Shown one piece after another: positions 9,576 through 19,843 of a stretch of 28,344 nucleotides of DNA (the first letter of the stretch is position 1; each line of letters starts with the position of its first letter). This DNA is from Cytidiella melzeri (Eukaryota > Basidiomycota > Agaricomycetes > Polyporales > Irpicaceae). The notes under the pieces are model-generated. The model was given only the letters and a program-made list of their open reading frames with translations. It ran no database searches and was not told where the DNA came from. The translations under genes and the position numbers were made by a program. The stretch is taken from positions 1 through 28,344 of the forward strand of contig JABYQR010000480.1 in NCBI GenBank assembly GCA_022592445.1. Reading direction: 5' to 3'.

Positions 9576-10367
9576 GTTGCATGTTCACCTTCATGTCTTG
9601 AGTACACAAACTGAGACTGACGGGCAATGCATGCAGATACCCCTCTTTGCATCTTCTCTTCTGGCCGCTTTCGCACCATAAAACGCTGGGTGTTTATACG
9701 CATAGCGATCATGAGCTACGCACAATAGCAACATTTGCAGTTATTGGGCGACCATATTCTCCTTGTCGCTGTCCCCCTCCTTGTCCGCATCTCATTTGCC
9801 TGGCTTGCGCCTCCGACCGTCTCCTGACTGAATCATCAAGAAACAGGGCTGCGTCAACACAACAAGCTGTGACCCTTGATGGTTCTGGGGCATGGACATG
9901 AAATCTGCGAGGTACTGTTGTTTTGCTTCCAGCATTGATCTCGTAATAACCCAAGGTCGATCCGAGCTGTGGCCTTTGGTTGATTACCGTTCTGTGGCAG
10001 TCAACCCGTGTACGCGTGAGTTCCAAGCGTTCCTTGGCATCATCTGTTTGTACAGTGCTGTTGGAATTTCAGATCGAGTTTCAAGCTTCAAGCTGCAGCG
10101 CTTTTGCGCCATAATCTTCTGGTGACACTCGATGATGTACAGTCAAACACAAGGCTGACTCATGTCACCAACGCCTACTATCCATGCTATCCCAAACTCA
10201 AACATAAAGTATCAAGTGTTCCTTGGCATCATCCGTTCTTGCAGGTACAGTTGTTTCGATTCCAAGCATTAATCAATTTTTCAAACACAACGCCGACGCC
10301 TACCAACCACCACTGTTGACTGATTCCTTCGTTCTAGCTAGCTCACCTCTTCCTTTCTCCCTCACAT
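9576..10367. repeat. Junction of the two duplication units, with repeated upstream blocks
   Basis: No gene was recognised. The block AAGYGTTCCTTGGCATCAT occurs at 10025 and again at 10214 (period 189), followed in the second case by a segment close to GATTCCAAGCATTAATC. Related sequence lies near 9910-9960 (CTTCCAGCATTGATCTCG) and upstream of SSP1 at 853-925. It looks like a promoter-region repeat that expanded in front of SSP2. Confidence 0.55.
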
Positions 10368-10412
10368 CTTTCGGTCGGACGTACTGAGTACTCCGCTTTG
10401 TGTTGACGCAGC
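10368..10412 (+). promoter_or_regulatory. Conserved promoter/5'-leader block of SSP2
   Basis: Counterpart of 1028-1072 with two mismatches in 45 bases, located 88 bases before the SSP2 ATG. It is followed by a CT-rich leader, as often seen in well-expressed fungal genes. The promoter role is inferred from conservation and position. Confidence 0.55.
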
Positions 10413-10499
10413 AAATCTTCTCCTACTTTCTCTTGCCCGTCCCCAACCACTCTTTTCAGACTTTAACGACCCCTTCTAAACCTTATCCTCCCAACGACG

Positions 10500-11104
10500 A
10501 TGAAGTTCGCCACCCTTCTTTTCTTCGCTGCTGCTTTTATGGTGGCGTCGGTTTCGCTTGCCCCCATCAGGAGATCTAGTGATACAATCGACCTCAGCCT
10601 CATACCTGAGTTCGGTATTGAACGTGGAAAGAACCCCAGAGGCGATGGGTGAGCCATTTTCAATTTTCTTTCTTCAAAATGGACTCTTCGCTCACGTTGC
10701 ATGTATAGCAATTGTGACGGTGCCTTGGATGCTCAGGGTCATGCCATCCCGATCCCTTGCGAGTGCCCCCCACTCCGCAAAGCCTTCATCGATGTTCGTA
10801 TCTTCTCAAAGAGTCACACTAGTTAATCACTGAACCACAAAGCAAGGCGCTCAACGAAAATACAAGTGACATCGAACCGCAGCAAACCATAATAGGGCCC
10901 GCAGGCCTGCCATGGTTCCCTAGGCACGGCAACTCCACGGACGACCAAATTGCCCGTCTTTTGGCCTCACGCGAAACGCTCAGACGGTTCACATGCCCTG
11001 ATGCGTCTAGCACCTTCAGCGCGCAGCTTAACGTCCTTCAAGGCAATAATGGCATTCAAAGTTCGGGGACGGCAGTCAACAGCGGTGCCAGTCCACTGGC
11101 ATGA
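10500..11104 (+). CDS. Small secreted protein, copy 2 (SSP2), intact
   Basis: Three exons, 10500-10648, 10709-10793 and 10847-11104, separated by GT-AG introns of 60 and 53 bp, give 163 aa. The N-terminus is a signal peptide (MKFATLLFFAAAFMVASVSLA); the mature protein has IDLSLIPEFGIERGKNP, then NCDGALDAQG, PCECPP and a third block with TCPD near the start of the C-terminal third, for four cysteines. Intron phases (2 then 0) equal those of SSP1, confirming the models. It belongs to a small secreted protein type of basidiomycetes whose function is unknown to me; no enzyme motif is visible. The gene converges on the oxidase gene, 650 bp between the two stop codons. SSP1 is the shortened paralogue. 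Confidence 0.8.
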
Positions 11105-11753
11105 CGTCGTAGACGGAGCGGCGGAGCAGTGTGGACAGGTACGAGGAAGGCAGGAAGGTCAAAGGACAATCAGAGGAAGTCGACGTTGCATGCACAGAGA
11201 AGCTACAGAGCGCATCAAAGTTGCTCATAATAGCCGCCATAGGCCTATACTAAGGCTACAAGGGCGAGAGAGTTTCGATGATTTCCTGTATGACATCGAT
11301 TTTGGGTACTTATTCTATTACATTATTTATGTCTCTGCATTTGCTCGAGCTCAATGTCATGAAGCTACCAAGATAATGAGCTCAAATTCGTCCTACTGCC
11401 GACCAAGGCGCAAGTTCAAGTTCCATGCTTCCATTGTAGCTTCGCACCGCCTAGCCTGAACTACTACTCTAGTGCACAAAAGTATAAAACGTGCGGAACA
11501 AGTACGCAGCTGCCACGAGTACTAAGGACCTTTCTCGACAACCTAGAGCTAGCGATGTAAAGCCGCGCGCCCACTCAATGGTTGGATTTCGCGTGAGATC
11601 CACAGTGGACGTCAACCTCGAAGGGGACTTTAAAATTCAACGAACTAAATCAATACACTGGACAGATAGCCCTACTGTACGAGAAAGCAGATAACACGTT
11701 CCACGGCAAAACCAACTCACTACGCCCAAAGACTTTTTGTCAGAAGGAACTGT
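11105..11753. other. Intergenic region between convergent SSP2 and oxidase genes
   Basis: Holds the 3' flanks of both genes. About 11400-11720 is similar to 7366-7670 downstream of the oxidase pseudogene. No gene or clear terminator was recognised. Confidence 0.6.
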
Positions 11754-14579
11754 TCACATCTCAGGTGACATAGGTTCGTTGTACGGCTCCGTGATTAACT
11801 CCCCTTCCTTGTCCAACGGCCAAAAGTTGTTTTTGAAAAAGCCGTCCGGATCGTATTTGCGTTTCAGTGCCGCCAGGCGATCCCAGTTTTTCCCAAAGGA
11901 AGCCATGATCCTCGACGGGTCTTCGTGTCGAGCGAGAAACTGTAGACAGAAACACACGATTTCTGAGCCGGAATCTACAAGTACCTGCTATGGAGGACAT
12001 ACCGTAGGAAACGGTCCTCCGATTGAAACCGGCTTTATCGTCTTGCTCATCCACTGCGCACAGAGAGAGAATATTGCTCAAGTGAGCGATCCCGTCTCGA
12101 ACAAGGCGCTGCTGGGCTCACCTCCTCGGCCGTTTCGATACACTTCGGATCGTCAATCCCCATATCCCACTGATGCAACGCAGCAACTGTCCACGTCGCC
12201 TCTCGTTGCTCTTTCGGAACACACGTGTCTTCATAGTCTGCAATCGCCCCTCCAGAGAGCTCGAATATCCACGCTATACAACGATTCAGATTTTGAGCTT
12301 AGTACTACGAATAATTGATCATAAAGACGTACTGCATCCAATAGGTGTATCCGCAAAGCGGATGACAGTCTCGTGTATCGTATCGTCCGGCAATGAATGT
12401 ATGAGTGCCGACCGAAGGAACCATTGTCTCCCAGCTGCGATTATATACTTATCAGCGCGTACACCTCTCAAACCAACAGTTTTCAACACTTGCCTTTGCC
12501 TCTCAACACTTGTGCGATGCTGTCCTGCTGGAACAAAAAACTCTTCTCATTCACCTCATTCAGCAAACACCGCTCGCCGTCCCAGCTCGAAATCGCCTGC
12601 AAATACGGGAGCCCGTCTTCCCTGGCGCCGAGGTAGCAGAACTGGATGACGACGAGAGAGTCTTGATCTGCGGGTCCGGCAGTGAGGAGCACGTTCACGT
12701 AAAGTTCCCGAGGTGCGCCTTTGATACAATCCCTAAAGTGTTTGATAAGGGAGGCTGCAGTGGCGCGATGGAAGCGGCTGTTTAATGCGGGGGTTGAGAA
12801 TCCAAAGGGTCGGTGAGCATGTGATGTTACTTTACTAGATGAGATTCCCGGCGAAGCACACGGGTACTGGGTATGCTCTTGCTTTGTAACGAACGGCAAT
12901 TCCAAAGGCGGGGCCTGCACCTCTGATGGCCCACCACAGTTCTGCAAAAAAGGGTTTTTAGGGTTGTGGTCAACAGATTAGTCCCTAGCATCCGTGGTGT
13001 GATTCCAGTCGGAACGAACCTGGATCTTCGTCCTTGTTCACTATGACGATCCTTCCATCTGCCATAACCATCTCTACCTCCATCAGACTATCGGTGCTCA
13101 ACCCTCGCAAACGACTCAAGAACCCGAACCCGCCGAGGATCATCGTGGACGAACCAACAGGATGTGCAGAGCTACCATAAAATAAGTCAATACTGCGTTT
13201 CAGGCCGTCTTGCAAAAGAAACTCACGTCGGAACATGGTAAGGCACCAACCCACTCTCCACCGACCCACTCACGCCACTCACACCTTCCAACGCGTTCTC
13301 AGACGAGAACATGTCGATCTCCTTCTGTCGCATACCAGCCCCAAAGGTGATGTACGCGTGAGGGTGTACCGGGCGAGGAGGGGCGATACCGTGTAAAGCG
13401 TTTTGGGCAAGACTGAACGGGTTTGAGCCCAGTGCGACATTGAGTGGGAACCCACCTGGAGGGCTCGTAGTTGAATGACCGAAGATGTTGGGAGGAGCGT
13501 AATTAGGCATTATGGGCATCGTGCTGCCAGATGGCCCGGCGAAGGATCGCGAGAAAGAGAACGAAGATGGGAGTGTCATAGGGGAGGTCGACGAGGACAT
13601 GTAGCCGAACGGGTCGGACGCACCCGTCGATCGTGATGGTGCGGCTGCGACAATGGGTGATATTCCACTGCCGCCATCGACGCTGCCATCGAGGGGGGTT
13701 GTGGCAGACGTCTCTCCGCTGGTAGATCTACTCATCGAAGTAGAGCCTGAAGTTGAGGAAGCACCGAGAGATGATCCATGAGAGGAGGATGCAGCAGATT
13801 CGTCAGAGCGCTGACGGCTTGTTAGTGGAGGTAGTTGGAGATGTGGGATTGTATGGGTGTCCGGCTCTGTGTTGTTCAAGCGACGCCTGTTGGCAGGAGG
13901 TTGCCTCGGGGCTTCGCCGTCTTCAGCAGGAAGCGGTGCGCCTTTGAGGAACTGGGCAACTCTGTGGGATGCTGCGTCGTAGTTACGAAGGGTAGCATCA
14001 TCCAGGGGAGGCACCGTCTCGACGGTATCCTCTGCATCGTCCTCGCGACGTCGTTTTGTTCCCGTCGTAGGTGTTGAGGTTGGGTCGACGACAGCAGCGG
14101 GGTTTGCGGAAACACGAGCCTTGCCTTTGCTCCCTAGCGCAGGCATGTCTCTTAGCCTGGTGTAGTCTACGCCACCTGCTTCAGCAGATTGGGGGAGTTC
14201 AATGTCGATATCTCGTATGAGGCCCAAGTCAATGACAACATCTCCGGCGACTGCCCATCCTGCTATACCATAACCACCGGCCCTCACGGAAGGCGAAAGT
14301 TCATGTTTGAGACAGAACTTGACAATTTTGCTCACGTCCTCGGCGTCCAGCGGCGAGACGACGATACGTGCACGGGGGACGAGCTTGCCGTTGAACGTTT
14401 TGATTCGCTCAACAAACCTTGAAGGAGTAGCAACGTTTAGTTTGTAAGAGTTGTTCTGTGTAGAGTGGATCTAAAACATACAGCGGATCTGTTGGCTTGC
14501 ATACGGAGCCCCTGACGAGAGATGATAGCTCGTCGTATAGTTGGTGGTCCATGGAATTGGGTGCAGGAGCGTGGTCCAT
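11754..14579 (-). CDS. FAD-linked oxidase (FAD_binding_4 plus berberine-bridge C-terminus), nine exons, intact
   Basis: Predicted exons: 14579-14482, 14417-13227, 13171-13020, 12941-12836, 12777-12494, 12434-12333, 12273-12122, 12053-12003 and 11939-11754; total 2322 nt, 773 aa, every junction in phase. Introns are 56-78 bp; the one after exon 5 uses GCAAGT as donor. Visible blocks: SPSVRAGGYGIAGWAV (about 74-89) and GDVVIDLGLI, first FAD-binding part; HPHAYITFGAG (about 384), HPVGSSTMILGGFGFLSR, VMADGRIVIVNKDEDP and LWWAIRGAGPAFGI (about 482), second part; then substrate domain and the C-terminal FGKNWDRLAALKRKYDP block. A Ser/Thr/Pro-rich segment of about 270 residues (110-383) splits the FAD domain. 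The usual flavin-linking His of RxGGH is Tyr82. No signal peptide, so probably intracellular. The start is the first ATG of exon 1; Met10 is an alternative. Substrate unknown. Confidence 0.85.
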
Positions 14580-15130
14580 GAAAGATTGTTGTTGACCTAG
14601 CTAGCCAAAAGTAGAGCGTTGTCGTGTTGAGGTAGTATGAGAGTGCCAAGACGGTATACAGAGCCCGAAACAGTCTGCAGGGGGTATGTTAGAATGGTGG
14701 GCCCCTCGTCTGGTATGTAGTAGCAGGTTGAGATGGAATGATACGCAGACTCCGTGAGGTCAGGGGTACGGCCGTGGCGAGAGTAATTAAAGTCAGGGGG
14801 GTTCATCCGTGCTCACCACCGTCAGCGAACCAAATCTATATATCCCAAAAGTCTTTTCGGCAAAGTGGCTGAAAGGTGGCCAGAGGAAGCGTGCTGGTAG
14901 CTGAGGTACATAAGTATAACGGTATATGTGATCTTGCGCATATGCCATGGACGCCACCGAGCGAACTTGCAGTCTGAGAGTTGAGGCAATCAACGACTAG
15001 GCATACGCTCGAGCAAGTACCATACCCGAGTGGTGGTGAGGTAGCAGGCTGCGTGTTGGTCATAGACTGATCGGCGAATTGGTCGTCTCTGAAGTGAAGT
15101 GGCTACTCGATCTCTGGCGTCTCATCAAAA
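14580..15130. promoter_or_regulatory. Upstream region of the FAD oxidase gene
   Basis: Probable promoter and 5' leader on the minus strand. A GGGATATATAG element lies at about 14836-14846, some 260 bases before the start codon. A 69-codon upstream open frame (14806-14597) ends just before the ATG, so it could act as an upstream ORF if transcribed. I see no protein family in it. Confidence 0.35.
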
Positions 15131-15201
15131 ATGTACTACAGTACATATTGTGCTTAGCATCGAGCTACCAAACACCAGGTACGTAGCAGCTAAGCTACGT
15201 A
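15131..15201. repeat. Two neighbouring short palindromes
   Basis: ATGTACT-AC-AGTACAT occupies 15131-15146 and TACGTAGC-AGCTAA-GCTACGTA occupies 15180-15201. Both are perfect inverted repeats with tiny loops, 33 bases apart in gene-free DNA. Confidence 0.6.
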
Positions 15202-15960
15202 TAGTCTGTGGGAATATTATTTATGCTATGGTGTGGGTGCAATACATACCGTGGTTCACTGCGGTTGCAGGCGTCTGAAGACTGTAACAGCTCGACATGC
15301 GAGTCGGATTTCTAGGGTTGCGGCGTCGTAGCGGTGGACAACGTGCACGAGGAGTAGGTAGTGGAATCTAGGACGAGTCAGCAATCAGTGAACACCGATA
15401 TGCCCGACTTGGTGTACTATGAGACAGAATTCCATCCCGTTCACAAGCCAAACTCCGCGTTAGTACACACCAAACGTGCATTCGGTCGCGGTAAACATGT
15501 CGCTGTCTCTGTCTTCAGGCTCAGCTCTGCAAATGAGCTCAGCGATCAGCCGACGCCAAACCAGACGCGTAACTCAATGTGCCAGGTATCAAAAGAACTT
15601 CGGTGGGTTCAATATAATTCCTCTGATTTGGTCGTGCGTTTCGTATCGGCGGACCACAAGCGACTGTGCCTGCCCAATTGTTCATTGCACGTTATGTTAT
15701 CGTGATGTCACCCGTGGCAGGTACGCCGCAATGTGGAGGTTCCAGGCCATGAAATGTGGTAAACGGAGCCTTCTTCCCGTACGCAAGGATACAATATATG
15801 TGCTATTTTAGCTCGCGAGGTCTTGCCGACGGGATGCGATGGAGCAAGCTTGGTGATTGACATCTTCGGGGTGACCATGTAGAGGCTTCTGAATTCCCAA
15901 GGTAGCTGCGCGTAGATATGCGTGACGATACCACCCGGGATATATCTGAAAATTCCCCAG
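15202..15960. other. Gene-poor intergenic DNA
   Basis: No supported gene. A 114-codon open frame beginning with GTG at 15361 shows no domain and no intron context and is probably chance. Confidence 0.5.
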
Positions 15961-16370
15961 TTAGGAGGAGCTCTACTCAACGGTATGTTGTCGTCTCACC
16001 TAAGAGCGGTAAAAAACTGGGCAAGGGCTCTGAGAGTCTAGCATCTACGCAGCGAGAAAGATTATTGCAACATGCACCCCTCGGGTGTTCGACGTGTCGT
16101 CGGTTGACATATCAATGTTCCACTTATGTCGTTTGCGTCAGGGACCCGTCATAATCATTTCTATCGGTTACAAATTTAGGAGAGAGCCGATACTCGACAA
16201 TATGTTGTCGTCTCACCTAAAGTCTCTGGAAGTCGCGGTAAGGCCCCGGTGAGCAAGCCTGAGTGCTAGAGAGTTTGACACAGTGAGTAAATTATAGCGA
16301 TGGTCACCTCGTGTGCTTGACGTGGCTCAACATCGCTTGGTCTTATGAGTTACATAACATGTTCTGCCTG
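15961..16370. repeat. Diverged tandem duplication of about 217 bp
   Basis: The 20-base string TATGTTGTCGTCTCACCTAA occurs at 15984-16003 and at 16201-16220, a spacing of 217. Further paired pieces occur at the same spacing (AGAGTCTAG-like, CTCGKGTGYTYGACGTG, and a poly-T/C tract), so two copies of an old unit lie head to tail. No coding content is seen. Confidence 0.6.
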
Positions 16371-17009
16371 TTAAGTAGTACACCCGTCAACCAGTGAGTA
16401 CGGGCAGAAGCATGAGTACTAACCGACACGTACTTAGTAAAACTTTTGCCCACGCATTGGATGAGATAGGTCCTAACATCGTCGGGCCTTTCCAAAGACT
16501 ATACAGCAATTCAACCTCTGCTCCCTTGGAATCTCTTGTCTGATGGTCGTTGGTCGCAAGGCAGGGTGTCCAGCGCGGACCTTCTTGCGTGACATACTTG
16601 CACGTGAGTTGTGACGAAGCGTGCTTAAGTAACACAGGCGCGCTCAAGATCTCTCCTCCTCACCTTCACTTTCACTACAAACACTCAAAGGTTAGTGCGC
16701 ACAGAATATTGTTCAGAATTTGCACACGAGGCACATAATTAAGAAGTGGTCAGCTGTCTCAGCACCCAAGGTGGATGACTCTAGACCGAGTAAAAGACTC
16801 CAGGCATTCGACTGCAGCTCACTGAGCCCGAACCTCAGTCTCCGGAGAAACATCGTCAGAGCTGCGAGTTCCCAGAAAACGCCACATTGATGTTACCTTC
16901 CTCGCACTGTGATCCCAAGAAAAATTAGTGAGTATATGCTGCTTGCTTTGTGTTTGTACATGGCATTGAATTTGGCGTTCAGATCCAGCTACCTTTTCTA
17001 CGCGCTTTG
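16371..17009. promoter_or_regulatory. Upstream region of the F-box gene
   Basis: No gene recognised. Presumed promoter and leader of the downstream gene, including a CT-rich stretch near 16650-16690. No clear TATA box was seen close to the start. Confidence 0.35.
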
Positions 17010-19118
17010 ATGTTTCCCATGGCTCCCACATCTTCAGAGTCTCGATCTACCATTCTCGCTCTTCCCGACGAGCTTCTTGGCGAAATATCAGTCACCTTCG
17101 TCCTCGCTCACGCCGACGCGTCCAGGTATGTCAAATCATACCAATGGCTCGTCATATCCCACATTTGCAGGCGATGGCGAAACGTCGCTATATACACTCA
17201 AGAACTTTGGCGCAACATCGTGGTCAACTCGAACGAAGACTGCGTCAGGACGATGTTAGAGCGCTCAGGGCAGCAACCCCTCACAGTCGTTTGCGGGAAC
17301 GATCCAAACTACAGCAATATTCCGCATGCCACTTTCTCTACTGAGAAGGCGATATATGCGGAAATGCACCGAATGCAGACCTTGGAGCTCAGACTTGCTG
17401 AAGGGAAGTCATGTCAGTACGGATGTACCTTTGCCGCTCTTTGCGCTGCTCAAGCCTTCGACGCACCGCTCCTGGAGTCTATCGCACTGACAGACTTTGG
17501 CCACTCCAACGGTGTACCCATATTCTCCGACCCTACTACCTTGCTCCCCAAACTCCGCCACCTCTCAATCAGGGGTGGCCTTCCAAGTCTCGTCAGCTCC
17601 TTGATCCGTCCCAGTCTCACTAGCCTTTACTTGATGGACTCCTCTGGGGATTATACTCTTGACGAAGTATCACGAATCTTGGCGAATCTGCAAAATTTGC
17701 AATTTCTGATCTTGTCGAAGGTGTTGGACCCATATCAATCTGCTGAGGATGAACCGAGCCCTTTTGACTCATCGCTACCGCCGCCCCCGCCGTCCAAGGT
17801 CGTCACACTTCCCCGATTGCAAAGCGTACAAATCTTCGACGCCGACGCCGGCTTCATCTCTGCTCTGCTACTATACCGCCTGCGCTGTCCTTCGTCGGCG
17901 ATCATACACATACGCGGGTATGAAGACAGCAACCCTGACGACTTTCAGTTCATATTACAAGTCATCGCACAGAAGGGAGATTATTCTGGTGGGATCCTTC
18001 CATTGGATGGCGAGCTTCATGCGGGTACATCTAAGTCGTGCGAGATCTCTTACTTCAAGGATCATCACGTACTGTCTATCAACCTCACCGGAACGTGCGG
18101 AATGAGGGGAATTCACATTCACTGCGGAAAATACGATCCCAACAGTTTCATTCGCGCCTTCTTCGTCTGTGGCATTCCGATGAATGGTCTGGAAAGCCTT
18201 ACTCTTCGACACCCGTGGCTTGACGACCGAACGTGGAGGATCATCCTGTTGAGGACCCGAGAATTCAAATTGAAGAGGGTCGAGGTCCACGGAGACTACT
18301 CGACCTATTTCCTATTCGAGCTGCTGGACAAGGTGATGGACTATGCTGAGAAAGCCGACCGTGGCGCAAATTTTAACGAGTACTTGCCATGTACTCTTCC
18401 AGACCTCGAAGAGTTGGTGCTTGTGCGAGCCAACTGGTGCTACCATGAGAATGCCGATCTCCCGATTTCCACGCCAGCCTCGGAGAACGAGGAGCCCCCC
18501 AATTCGGTGAAAGGGGAAGAGTCCGACTCGGACGAGGAGGATATGTGGTCACCGGAATACATGATGCAATTCGATTGGTATCGCCGGGCGACCGAAAACT
18601 ACCGCCTGAGCGACGACGAAGAGGAAGAAGACTGGGAGGGGTTCAGCGAGGAGTCATCTGAATTCTCTGATGCTGCCGTCGACTTTCTTGCAGAGCTTGA
18701 TTATGACGATGTGAGCTACCTTGATCGGGAAGCCGTCGGCCGAGGCGACGCCGACGACGACGACGATGGCATGGCAGTTCACCGTTATACTGGAGGGTTT
18801 GTGCTGGGTAAATCGCCCACGGATGCTGAAGCTCTTGAGGACCGACTCATACGCGTCCTTCGAAGGCGGTTAGTTGCCGAGTCTGGCTCGTGGGTCAAAG
18901 GTAAGCTAACTCGAATCCGCACGCTACGTATTCGCGACCCGGAAAGGTTGGGCTCAAAGGCAACGACGTTGGCGCTCCTACGACGATCAGGAATTGCAGC
19001 GCAGACGTTGATTGAGACCAGCACCTCAAGCGAGGACGTGTTACCGCGCATTAATTGTAGAGTGTGTGATAGAGTTGATGAGGTAAACCGGCAAGAGCAT
19101 CGAGACTGGATAATGTAG
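17010..19118 (+). CDS. F-box domain protein, single exon
   Basis: Open frame of about 702 aa from the ATG at 17010 (a second ATG at 17019 is equally likely; the frame is open further upstream without ATG). An F-box lies at about residues 16-72: ILALPDELLGEI, then WLVISHICRRWRNVA and LWRNI. F-box proteins bind Skp1 and bring substrates to an SCF ubiquitin ligase; substrate recognition here would fall to the long leucine-rich-like middle (LRHLSIRGG, LTSLYLMD, LQNLQFLIL, LESLTLRHPWL, LEELVLVRANW). Acidic stretches follow (ESDSDEEDM, SDDEEEEDW, DADDDDDGM) before a basic C-terminus. Such F-box/LRR-like proteins are abundant in agaricomycetes. A perfect intron-like segment sits inside the F-box (17126-17170) but its 45 bases are in frame and encode conserved F-box residues, so it is kept as coding. 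Confidence 0.82.
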   Translation: MFPMAPTSSESRSTILALPDELLGEISVTFVLAHADASRYVKSYQWLVISHICRRWRNVAIYTQELWRNIVVNSNEDCVRTMLERSGQQPLTVVCGNDPNYSNIPHATFSTEKAIYAEMHRMQTLELRLAEGKSCQYGCTFAALCAAQAFDAPLLESIALTDFGHSNGVPIFSDPTTLLPKLRHLSIRGGLPSLVSSLIRPSLTSLYLMDSSGDYTLDEVSRILANLQNLQFLILSKVLDPYQSAEDEPSPFDSSLPPPPPSKVVTLPRLQSVQIFDADAGFISALLLYRLRCPSSAIIHIRGYEDSNPDDFQFILQVIAQKGDYSGGILPLDGELHAGTSKSCEISYFKDHHVLSINLTGTCGMRGIHIHCGKYDPNSFIRAFFVCGIPMNGLESLTLRHPWLDDRTWRIILLRTREFKLKRVEVHGDYSTYFLFELLDKVMDYAEKADRGANFNEYLPCTLPDLEELVLVRANWCYHENADLPISTPASENEEPPNSVKGEESDSDEEDMWSPEYMMQFDWYRRATENYRLSDDEEEEDWEGFSEESSEFSDAAVDFLAELDYDDVSYLDREAVGRGDADDDDDGMAVHRYTGGFVLGKSPTDAEALEDRLIRVLRRRLVAESGSWVKGKLTRIRTLRIRDPERLGSKATTLALLRRSGIAAQTLIETSTSSEDVLPRINCRVCDRVDEVNRQEHRDWIM

Positions 19119-19249
19119 ACCAGAGGCAGATAAGCAAACTGTACTATTAGCAACTGCGTGACTTTTATAACAAGGCCTTTTGCCTCCAAGTACGCAAGCC
19201 ATTCTTCGCACCGACCACTTGAAAATTGCTATTGTCGAGAGGCAACCGG

Positions 19250-19745
19250 CAAACTAGTGTCTCAACAGTTTACCATAGCCACACTTGAGGAATGGATTTG
19301 CAGAGCATCAGGGCACTCTATATGCACCATACTTGCCATTGCTGCTCACAATGACTTGTACCTCCATCACATTGACATCAAGGCGGCCTTGCTTAACGAA
19401 CCACTGGCCATAAAAGTCTATATGAACAAGCCCGCTATACTTGGGAAGGAGTTCTGGTGCCTATGCAAGGGACTGTACGGACTGAAGCAGGCAGGCTGTC
19501 CATGGTACCTAGAATTTCATAACAAGTACCAGACACTTGGTTTTCGGAGATGCAAATCAGACTGGAGCGTACATGTAAGGGAACAGAATGGATAGAAGTC
19601 TATGTCCACAACAAGTGTGGACAACAGTCTATTGGCAACATACACACTGTCCATTTGGAGATTATTCAGCATGGAATTCTGCAACATCATGTCAACACCA
19701 CTACCACCAAAGATCTCACTGTTGAGAAGAGACAAATCTTTCTCC
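19250..19745 (+). pseudogene. Ty1/copia reverse-transcriptase relic
   Basis: Readable copia RVT_2 pieces: TILAIAAHNDLYLHHIDIKA with its catalytic Asp, then YMNKP, FWCLCKGLYGLKQAG, an in-frame TAG at 19593-19595, and TTSVDN at 19608-19625, where the expected VDD has lost its second Asp (GAC to AAC). The next recognisable block, STPLPPKIS, follows too soon, so an internal deletion removed part of the thumb region. There is no integrase or RNase H. It differs in sequence from both other copia elements here and is an old fragment lying just upstream of the LTR at 19844. Confidence 0.8.
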
Positions 19746-19843
19746 CTGCACTCACACTCCAACTCTTTCCACAGGTTCACCTTCTGTTCAAAAGTTACGA
19801 GTGCAGGGGATGACTTGGAAGGTCAACTAACTCTAAGAGTAAG

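Noticed and set aside
12270..12332. Apparent frameshift in exon 7 of the intact oxidase gene
   Set aside because: It appears only if the donor GTCTTT at 12328 is used. With the stronger donor GTACGT at 12332 the frame is continuous (GCTWIFELSGGAIADYEDT); the one-base loss is in the pseudogene copy instead.
15361..15705. 114-codon open frame
   Set aside because: Starts with GTG, has no recognisable domain, no signal peptide and no intron context; length is within chance for intergenic DNA.
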